Source of the DNA: Sulfurovum sp.
GTDB taxonomy: Bacteria > Campylobacterota > Campylobacteria > Campylobacterales > Sulfurovaceae
Assembly (NCBI GenBank): GCA_026984165.1
Contig: JALSSQ010000152.1
Span: 1 to 8,855 of the forward strand
Reading direction: 5' to 3'
Length of the DNA stretch: 8,855 nucleotides
Shown here: positions 1-4,829 of the stretch, one piece after another
How positions within the stretch are numbered: position 1 is the stretch's first letter
How the letters are laid out: every line of letters starts with the position of its first letter
The notes under the pieces: model-generated
Told to the model about the DNA's origin: nothing
What the model saw: only the letters and a program-made list of their open reading frames with translations
Database searches by the model: none
Made by a program: the position numbers and the translations under genes

Positions 1-929
1 AGATGGTAGATACCACTGATGAGTGGATTCTTAAGCGTACAGGTATTAAAGAGCGTCATATAGCAGCAGAAGGTGAAGTAACCAGTGATATGGGTGCGAA
101 GGCGGCCCAACTTGCCATAGAGCGTTCTGGTATCCCCAAAGAAGAGATAGATTTGGTACTGTGTGCCACTGTGACTCCCGATTATTTCAATATGCCCTCC
201 ACGGCATGTATCATTTCTGACAAGATAGGCATGAGTAATGTACAGGCCTTCGATATTTCAGCAGCTTGTAGTGGTTTTGTGTATCTTCTTACTTTAGCAA
301 AGGCGTTTATAGAGTCAGGTATGAAGAAAAATGTCCTTATTGTGGGTGCGGAAAAATTTTCGTCTATTGTTGATTATACAGACAGAAGTACCTGTATTTT
401 GTTTGGTGACGGTGCAGGGGCTGCGATTATCTCTGCAAGTACAGATAAAAAAGAAGGTTTTGTGGATGTGCATGCCTCTGCTGATGGCTCTTACGCCGAT
501 TTTCTCGTGACTCCGGCACCGGGTACAGTCAATCCAACAAGTCAAAAAGTGCTAGATGAAGGATTAAATTTTGTACAGATGAAAGGGAATGAAACCTTTA
601 AATTGGCTGTCAAAACGTTAACAAAAGATGTGACAGAGATACTCGCTAAAAATGAGATAAATGCCGATGATATACCTCACTTTATCCCTCATCAAGCCAA
701 TTATCGTATTATCAAAGCGGTGGGTGATGCATTGAAGATGAAAGAGGAGCAGGTGGTACTCACTGTAGGTAAATATGGTAATACTTCTGCTGCATCTATT
801 CCTATGGCGATTAATGATATTTGGGAATCTGGAAGACTGAAACAGGGGGATTTGATGCTGCTTGATACTTTTGGTGGTGGGCTTACTTGGGCTTCTGCTT
901 TACTTCCTTTTGCAGGGAAAGCTAAATAA
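1..929 (+). CDS. fabH: Beta-ketoacyl-ACP synthase III (FabH), 5' end outside the window
   Basis: FabH condenses acetyl-CoA with malonyl-ACP to start type II fatty-acid synthesis in the cytoplasm. The visible frame gives 308 residues counted from an internal Met at position 3. The opening MVDTTDEWI aligns with the segment that starts near residue 25 of E. coli FabH, so about 23 N-terminal residues lie upstream and the Met at position 3 is not the true start. The full thiolase-fold triad is present in this numbering: Cys89 in AACSGF, His230 in PHQAN and Asn260 in GNTSAAS. FGDGAGA (134-140) and the C-terminal FGGGLTW (290-296) are also typical. The spacing between the catalytic Cys and His is about nine residues longer than in E. 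coli, in the region 144-190. The gene ends four bases before the YmdB-family gene, so the two are probably cotranscribed. In many bacteria plsX precedes fabH, but that part is not visible here. The family call is secure. Confidence 0.96.
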   Translation, partial: MVDTTDEWILKRTGIKERHIAAEGEVTSDMGAKAAQLAIERSGIPKEEIDLVLCATVTPDYFNMPSTACIISDKIGMSNVQAFDISAACSGFVYLLTLAKAFIESGMKKNVLIVGAEKFSSIVDYTDRSTCILFGDGAGAAIISASTDKKEGFVDVHASADGSYADFLVTPAPGTVNPTSQKVLDEGLNFVQMKGNETFKLAVKTLTKDVTEILAKNEINADDIPHFIPHQANYRIIKAVGDALKMKEEQVVLTVGKYGNTSAASIPMAINDIWESGRLKQGDLMLLDTFGGGLTWASALLPFAGKAK

Positions 930-933
930 TATC

Positions 934-1743
934 GTGAAAATAGGGTTTATTGGGGATATTGTCGGTAAACCAGGTCGCTTAATGTTGGGGCGACATCTTA
1001 AACGTCTGCAACAAGAACATTTCATAGACTTTACGATTGCCAACTATGAAAATGCCTCTCATGGTTATGGATTGACAGAGAAAAATTGTAAAGAGCTTTT
1101 AGGCTATGGTGTAGATATGATGACAGGAGGTAACCACTCTTTTGATAAAAAAGAGATACTTGAGATGTTTGACAAGTATCCTCTCATTAGACCTATCAAT
1201 TATCCCAAAGAGACTGCTGGCAAGGGCATATATCAAACCAGACTTTTGGGGCATGAAATAGCCATTATAAACCTTATGGGACACTATACGATGCCTATGG
1301 TAGATAACCCTTTTACTATGATAGCAGAAGAGGTTGCCAAACTCAAAGCCCAAAATATCAAACATATCATTATAGACATGCATGCAGAAGCAAGCTCAGA
1401 AAAAAATGCCTTACGTCAAATGCTCAAAGGCGAAGTCTCTGCTATACTAGGCACGCACACGCATGTAGCTACAGATGACTTGCAGGTAGTAGATGGGTGC
1501 TGTTATGTGACAGACGTAGGACTTACGGGTTGTCGTGACGGTGTGATAGGGATGGATGATGTTGTCCCAGTGAAACGTTTTTTAACCTCTCTTGGCGGGC
1601 ATTATGATGTTCCTGATACCTGCAAAGCTATTTTTCAGATTGTGGTTTTTGAACTTGATGATGAGGGGCGTTGTGTGGGGGCGGAGAAGATTAAGATACA
1701 TGATGATAAGCCTAAGATTGTGACGCAGGCTTGGGTGGATTGA
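934..1743 (+). CDS. YmdB-family metallophosphoesterase (TIGR00282 type)
   Basis: This 269-residue protein belongs to the calcineurin-like family of B. subtilis YmdB, a 2',3'-cyclic-nucleotide phosphodiesterase; activity in this organism is inferred. I place the start at the GTG at 934, because KIGFIGDIVGKPGR is the normal N-terminus of the family. An ATG at 862 in the same frame would add 24 residues translated from the overlapping fabH sequence. All metal and catalytic residues fall at the positions I recall for B. subtilis YmdB: Asp8 (GDIVG), Glu39-Asn40 (YENASHG), Asn67-His68 (TGGNHSFDKKE), His150 (DMHAEASSEK), and His175 and His177 (GTHTHVATDD). The conserved tail YVTDVGLTGCRDGVIGMD (191-208) is also there. 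There is no signal peptide, so the protein is cytosolic. No strong ribosome site precedes the GTG; a GGGAAAG lies about a dozen bases upstream, and translational coupling to fabH is plausible. Confidence 0.93.
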   Translation: MKIGFIGDIVGKPGRLMLGRHLKRLQQEHFIDFTIANYENASHGYGLTEKNCKELLGYGVDMMTGGNHSFDKKEILEMFDKYPLIRPINYPKETAGKGIYQTRLLGHEIAIINLMGHYTMPMVDNPFTMIAEEVAKLKAQNIKHIIIDMHAEASSEKNALRQMLKGEVSAILGTHTHVATDDLQVVDGCCYVTDVGLTGCRDGVIGMDDVVPVKRFLTSLGGHYDVPDTCKAIFQIVVFELDDEGRCVGAEKIKIHDDKPKIVTQAWVD

Positions 1744-1765
1744 TTTTCCAAATTTCTTCTCCAAG

Positions 1766-3706
1766 CTACGAGTTTCGTTTTATCCTCACCTTTTTAGGGT
1801 CAAACAAGGCAATTGCCTCTTTAATCATAGGTTCTTGCAGTAGGGTGGAGGGGTCTTTTTCTTTGGCGGCTTCTGTGTTGCCTGCTTCTGGGGAGATGCA
1901 TGAGCTTTTCATCTCTACTTCTTCTATCATGGAAGAGGTATCTGCATCAGAGTGTGGGACTTCGACAGGCTCAGCCACAGTAGTTACTTCTTGCTCCCTA
2001 CTCCCTACTCCCTGCTCCTTACTCTCTGTTATGGCTTTTTTTTTAGCTACATTGATAATTTTGGTCTCAAAGCCAAAGAGGTCTTTGACAAACATATTGA
2101 TGAGCCCCCAATGGGTAACAAGCATTTTTTTCTCTTCACCTTCTGCTTTAGAGCCCCATGTGAGTTTGTTTGCCTCAAAACTTTCAAAGCTGATGTTTTG
2201 TTCAAAGCATTGCCCTAAGTCGTAGTCTCTGTCGTAGATTTTTTTGACAAGGTTGTCAAAGGTTTTTTGATGTGGGTTGGCTTGTGCCACTGTAGGTTTG
2301 TCTTTGACAGGTTTAGTGACCATACGTGTAGCGGTAGGTTCGGTACGCTTTGGCGTATCAGTCACGGTACTTGTTAAAGTGTTATCTATGTTTTGAGAAG
2401 CTACTTGTGTGTCTTGAACGACAACAGTTTCTTCTACTGTTTGCGTTTGAGGTATATTTTTTTGAAGAGTGCTCTTTTTTTCTTTTGGCACAGGTGATTC
2501 AGTAGTCTCTACCTCAGGGTTCTTTTTAGCGACTGGAGTAGGTAAAGAAGAGTCTATTTCCTCTTGGGTAATGGTAATGACTTCAGTAGGAGCAGAGAGA
2601 TCTGGTGTAGGTGAAGTTACCATAATTTCAGAGACTTCGACTCCTTTAAGTTCTTTTTCGAGTCCACGTATCATGGTGTCGATGTCTTTGATTTGTAAAG
2701 ATTCCATCATTTTAAAAAGTGCCAGTGAAAGGACAAACTCTCCATCACTTCCTAAAGAGAGCAGGGTTTTGGATTCTGCTATGACTCTGAAAAAACGTTC
2801 TATGATCATAGGAGAAAGTTTGGCTTGGTTGGAAAGAAGAAGTTCTTTGAGGTAGAGGGTGAGTTCATCAAGTATCATCTCTGCTTCATAATCGCGTGCC
2901 ATTTTGATGAAGTCCAATATTTTGGTAGTCTCTTTTGCCATGATATCATTGAGCAGTGCTTCCAAATGGCTAGGTTCTATAATGCCTAACATCCCTGTGA
3001 CAGTAGCTACATCTACAAAATTTTTAGAATAGACGATAGCTTGGTCGGTGAGGGTCAAAGAGTCTCTAAGAGAGCCTGCACCAGAGCGTGCAATGATATC
3101 TAAAGCTTCTACTTCATAGCCAATATTTTCAAGATTTAAAATATGTTCTAAATGTTTCAGTATAAGATTCTGAGGGATTTTTTTAAATCTAAAATGTTGT
3201 GTACGCGAGAGGATAGTCGCGGGGAGTTTAAGTGGATCGGTCGTTGCTAAGATAAATTTGACAAAGTCAGGTGGTTCTTCTAGGGTTTTAAGCAGTGCAT
3301 TAAAGGCTTGGTTGGTTAGCATATGGACTTCATCGATAATGAAGATTTTATAACGTGCTGAACTTGGTTTGTACTTTGTGTGTTCTATAAGCTCTTTAAT
3401 ATCATCGATACCACGGTTGGAAGCAGCATCCATCTCTATGATGTCCATATGAGAATTTTCGCTTGCCATCATACAGTGTGTACATACGCCACAAGGGTGA
3501 GAAGTGGCACCTTTCTCACAAAGCAGTGCTTTGGCAAAAATACGCGCAGTAGAGGTTTTACCAGAGCCTCTTAGCCCTGAAAAAAGATAGGCATGAGAGA
3601 GTCTGTTGCCATCAAGTGCAAGTGACAATGTCTGTGAAACTGCCTCTTGACCGATAAGGTCATCAAAAGTGGCAGGTCTGTATTTTCTTGCTAGAGCTAG
3701 TGACAC
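1766..3706 (-). CDS. dnaX: DNA polymerase III clamp-loader subunit gamma/tau (DnaX)
   Basis: DnaX is the ATPase of the clamp loader, which opens and loads the sliding clamp and ties it to the polymerase. The frame encodes 646 residues from a GTG at 3706; GAGGA at 3717-3713 lies six bases upstream and supports this start. The AAA+ module contains Walker A GLRGSGKT (44-51), a zinc site with Cys63, Cys72, Cys75 and Cys78, Walker B IIDEVH (123-128), LATTDP (153-158) and the sensor-2 region SGAGSLRDSL (208-217). The arginine-finger motif reads SRT (167-169) where E. coli has SRC. Residues about 240-360 match the collar domain. A Thr/Val/Pro/Glu-rich linker runs to about 478, followed by a tau-type C-terminal domain (480-555). 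The extreme C-terminus, EPMIKEAIALFDPKKVRI, resembles the conserved DnaX ending. A nine-A run (codons 555-557) and a heptamer repeat (codons 561-574) interrupt the region before that ending and may produce a shorter form. Confidence 0.95.
   Translation of the reverse strand: MSLALARKYRPATFDDLIGQEAVSQTLSLALDGNRLSHAYLFSGLRGSGKTSTARIFAKALLCEKGATSHPCGVCTHCMMASENSHMDIIEMDAASNRGIDDIKELIEHTKYKPSSARYKIFIIDEVHMLTNQAFNALLKTLEEPPDFVKFILATTDPLKLPATILSRTQHFRFKKIPQNLILKHLEHILNLENIGYEVEALDIIARSGAGSLRDSLTLTDQAIVYSKNFVDVATVTGMLGIIEPSHLEALLNDIMAKETTKILDFIKMARDYEAEMILDELTLYLKELLLSNQAKLSPMIIERFFRVIAESKTLLSLGSDGEFVLSLALFKMMESLQIKDIDTMIRGLEKELKGVEVSEIMVTSPTPDLSAPTEVITITQEEIDSSLPTPVAKKNPEVETTESPVPKEKKSTLQKNIPQTQTVEETVVVQDTQVASQNIDNTLTSTVTDTPKRTEPTATRMVTKPVKDKPTVAQANPHQKTFDNLVKKIYDRDYDLGQCFEQNISFESFEANKLTWGSKAEGEEKKMLVTHWGLINMFVKDLFGFETKIINVAKKKAITESKEQGVGSREQEVTTVAEPVEVPHSDADTSSMIEEVEMKSSCISPEAGNTEAAKEKDPSTLLQEPMIKEAIALFDPKKVRIKRNS
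1986..2027 (-). repeat. Heptanucleotide repeat array inside dnaX (GGGAGTA type)
   Basis: On the coding strand six consecutive 7-bp units can be read as AGAGAGT, AAGGAGC, AGGGAGT, AGGGAGT, AGGGAGC and AAGAAGT. The array encodes Glu-Ser-Lys-Glu-Gln-Gly-Val-Gly-Ser-Arg-Glu-Gln-Glu-Val at residues 561-574. This is a hydrophilic peptide between the C-terminal domain and the final conserved motif, a place that should tolerate insertion. A uniform GGGAGTA array would contain GAG TAG. The two units in that phase end in C instead of T, so they read GAG CAG and GAG CAA. The TAA that ends the -1 frame after the nine-A run lies at the start of this array. Confidence 0.85.
2036..2044 (-). other. Nine-A run in dnaX, candidate slippage or frameshift site
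   Basis: On the coding strand codons 554-558 read GCT AAA AAA AAA GCC (Ala-Lys-Lys-Lys-Ala). The run contains the in-phase heptamer A_AAA_AAA. A -1 shift, or one extra A in the mRNA, gives Ser-His-Asn-Arg-Glu and then TAA, for a 562-residue product. A +1 shift, or loss of one A, gives Lys-Pro and then TAA, for a 558-residue product. Both lack the last 84-88 residues, including the conserved C-terminal motif. E. coli dnaX uses A_AAA_AAG for ribosomal frameshifting, and Thermus thermophilus dnaX uses a nine-A run for transcriptional slippage. Here the site lies much nearer the 3' end than in those genes. I see no clear downstream stem-loop and no strong upstream Shine-Dalgarno-like stimulator. 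The sequence and the stops are certain; use of the site is inferred. Confidence 0.5.
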
Positions 3707-3712
3707 AATGAG

Positions 3713-3717
3713 TCCTC
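3713..3717 (-). promoter_or_regulatory. Ribosome binding site that sets the dnaX GTG start
   Basis: On the minus strand GAGGA is followed by six bases and then GTG, giving Met-Ser-Leu-Ala-Leu-Ala-Arg-Lys-Tyr-Arg-Pro, the usual DnaX N-terminus. No in-frame ATG nearby offers a better start. Confidence 0.75.
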
Positions 3718-3725
3718 AATTTTTT

Positions 3726-3736
3726 ACTATATTGTA
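3726..3736 (-). promoter_or_regulatory. Possible -10 region for dnaX
   Basis: On the minus strand this stretch reads TACAATATAGT, which contains two overlapping -10-like hexamers (TACAAT and TATAGT) 20-30 bases before the dnaX start. No clear -35 box is present, which is common in Campylobacterota. The divergent region has only 88 bases, so any dnaX promoter located next to the gene must be here; this exact assignment is tentative. Confidence 0.35.
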
Positions 3737-3755
3737 GTTAAATTTTACTTTTGAC

Positions 3756-3764
3756 TGGTATAAT
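3756..3764 (+). promoter_or_regulatory. Extended -10 promoter for the zinc metallopeptidase gene
   Basis: TGGTATAAT is a perfect -10 hexamer with the TGn extension, lying 31 bases before the ATG at 3795. The upstream bases are T-rich with runs about one helical turn apart and no convincing -35, as expected of Campylobacterota housekeeping promoters. A TTGACT lies only two bases upstream of the hexamer and cannot serve as its -35. Confidence 0.6.
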
Positions 3765-3794
3765 TAAGCTTAAATAATTATCAAGGTTTTTAAA

Positions 3795-4679
3795 ATGAAA
3801 ATGGATAACGAACGTGAAAGTCGCAATGTAGAAGATAGAAGAAGTTCTTCTGGTGGAGGCAGACGCGGTCTTCCTTCTATGGGAATGATGATGATGATTT
3901 GGCCTTTTATTAAGCCATTGCTCAGAACAAAAATAGGTTGGGCAGTAATTGGTCTAGGCGCAGCAGCTTATTTTTCTGGATTTAATCCTCTTTCGCTTGT
4001 AGGTCTGGGAGGTGGTGCTTCTTCACCTGTGAATAAAGCACAAGATGAAAAACAGGCGGTCTTTATGAAAAAAGTACTTGGCAGTACTGAAGAGATATGG
4101 AATAGTTTGCTTCCCCAATATGGTTTAAGATATACTGAACCTACGATGGTATTGTATCGTGGAAGCACACGTTCTGGCTGTGGATATGCTTCTGCACAAA
4201 TGGGTCCTTTTTATTGTCCGGCAGATAAAAAAGTCTATTTGGATTTAGGTTTCTTTGATGAATTGGCACGTCGTCATAATGCTCCTGGAGATTTCGCGCA
4301 AGCTTATGTGTTAGCACATGAGATAGGACATCATGTACAAGATTTACAAGGTACTTTAGATAAAGTGCAAAATGCCAAACAAGGATGGGGAAACAGTAAA
4401 AAAGCCAATGCGCTTCAGGTACGTGTAGAACTTCAGGCAGACTGTTATGCTGGTGTGTGGGCACATCATGCACAAAAGAAATTTAATATTCTAGAAGAGG
4501 GTGATATTGCAGAAGCATTGAATGCAGCGACTTCTATAGGGGATGACAGATTACAGGCCGAAGCAGGACAAAGAGTTCGTCCTGATGCTTTTACACATGG
4601 AAGTTCTGCACAACGTATGGAATGGTTTAAACGTGGACTTGTCTCTGGTGATATGAGACAGTGTAATACGTTTCAATAA
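3795..4679 (+). CDS. YpfJ-type neutral zinc metallopeptidase, membrane anchored
   Basis: This 294-residue protein matches the Zn_peptidase family (PF04228, E. coli YpfJ), whose substrates are poorly known. The start at 3795 follows an AAGG eight bases upstream. The N-terminus ERESRNVEDRR (6-16) is the conserved family opening, followed by a Gly/Arg-rich segment. Hydrophobic residues 29-43 include four Met in a row, from an ATG tandem repeat at 3885-3896. A hydrophobic segment at about 47-70 probably anchors the protein in the inner membrane. The catalytic motif is HEIGHH (His175, Glu176, His179). ELQADCYAGVW (212-222) supplies Glu212 as the probable third zinc ligand. GDIAEALNAATSIGDDRLQ (236-254) and GSSAQRMEWFKRGL (269-282) complete the signature. 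Cys129 and Cys141 could pair if this part is outside the cytoplasm. The gene stands alone between its own promoter and a repeat-rich gap. Confidence 0.93.
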   Translation: MKMDNERESRNVEDRRSSSGGGRRGLPSMGMMMMIWPFIKPLLRTKIGWAVIGLGAAAYFSGFNPLSLVGLGGGASSPVNKAQDEKQAVFMKKVLGSTEEIWNSLLPQYGLRYTEPTMVLYRGSTRSGCGYASAQMGPFYCPADKKVYLDLGFFDELARRHNAPGDFAQAYVLAHEIGHHVQDLQGTLDKVQNAKQGWGNSKKANALQVRVELQADCYAGVWAHHAQKKFNILEEGDIAEALNAATSIGDDRLQAEAGQRVRPDAFTHGSSAQRMEWFKRGLVSGDMRQCNTFQ

Positions 4680-4698
4680 GCCTTTGGGCTTATTGAAA
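4671..4698 (+). terminator. Stem-loop across the metallopeptidase stop codon
   Basis: TTTCAATAAGCC (4671-4682) and GGCTTATTGAAA (4687-4698) form a perfect 12-bp stem with a four-base loop. The left arm includes the last two codons and the TAA stop. The stem is followed by A residues rather than a U tract, so it is not a classical intrinsic terminator. It may still stop transcription weakly or protect the 3' end of the mRNA. Confidence 0.5.
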
Positions 4699-4700
4699 AA

Positions 4701-4731
4701 TGAGGAATTAGGAATTAGGAATGAAGAATTA
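4701..4731 (+). repeat. Heptanucleotide repeat, left arm of an inverted pair
   Basis: Four 7-bp units occupy 4704-4731: GGAATTA, GGAATTA, GGAATGA and AGAATTA, preceded by the partial unit TGA. They belong to the same family as the arrays inside folC. Together with the opposite-strand array at 4757-4791, this arm can form a perfect stem of about 20 bp with a loop near 36 bases. Confidence 0.85.
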
Positions 4732-4756
4732 AAGGATTTTTCGAGTTATTTTACAC

Positions 4757-4791
4757 AAATTCCTAATTCCTAATTCCTAATTCCTAATTCA
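4757..4791 (-). repeat. Heptanucleotide repeat, right arm of an inverted pair
   Basis: On the minus strand these are five near-perfect units of GGAATTA (TAATTCC on the + strand, with one AAATTCC unit at the left end). Because both arms are periodic, the right arm can pair with the left arm in more than one register, for example 4759-4778 or 4766-4785. In this noncoding copy the units are uniform and would contain TAG stops if read as GGAATTA, unlike the copies inside genes. Confidence 0.85.
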
Positions 4792-4795
4792 TTAG

Positions 4796-4820
4796 CTATA
4801 ATTCTCCAAAAGAATTATAG
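4796..4820 (+). promoter_or_regulatory. leuS -10 element inside a 10-bp inverted repeat
   Basis: CTATAATTCT (4796-4805) and AGAATTATAG (4811-4820) are exact reverse complements around the loop CCAAA. The left arm contains TATAAT (4797-4802), placed so that transcription would start near 4808-4810 with a leader of about 20 bases. The right arm ends in the leuS ribosome site. The palindrome could be an operator or an RNA hairpin limiting ribosome access, but may only be an A/T-rich coincidence. The promoter call is better supported than any regulatory role. Confidence 0.45.
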
Positions 4821-4823
4821 GAA
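4819..4823 (+). promoter_or_regulatory. Ribosome binding site that sets the leuS start
   Basis: AGGAA lies six bases before the ATG at 4830, which begins Met-Ser-Tyr-Asn-Pro. The other in-frame ATG, at 4824, directly abuts the site and is too close for initiation, so 4830 is preferred. Confidence 0.7.
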
Positions 4824-4829
4824 ATGATA

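Noticed and set aside
862..933. An N-terminal hydrophobic extension of the YmdB-family protein from the ATG at 862, suggesting a membrane anchor
   Set aside because: The extra 24 residues come from the C-terminal codons of fabH in another frame. The family normally begins at KIGFIGD, and the GTG at 934 aligns every metal ligand with B. subtilis YmdB numbering.
1729..1766. A terminator between the convergent YmdB-family gene and dnaX
   Set aside because: Only a six-base complement (GCTTGG and CCAAGC) with a 26-base loop is found, with no U tract on either strand, so it is too weak to annotate.
2125..2131. A second slippery candidate in dnaX, a seven-A run on the coding strand (GAG AAA AAA ATG)
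   Set aside because: The phase is wrong for efficient tandem -1 slippage: the base before the two AAA codons is G, so the peptidyl tRNA would mispair. The nine-A run is the better candidate.
1731..2225. A 164-codon open frame on the + strand opposite the 3' part of dnaX
   Set aside because: It is antisense to a well-supported dnaX frame, its translation is low-complexity Ser/Leu-rich sequence mirroring the dnaX codons and repeat, and it has no recognisable domain.
4701..4791. A CRISPR-like array, because of regularly repeated short sequences
   Set aside because: The repeats are only 7 bp, contiguous and without unique spacers, and the two arrays are in opposite orientation. No cas genes are present.
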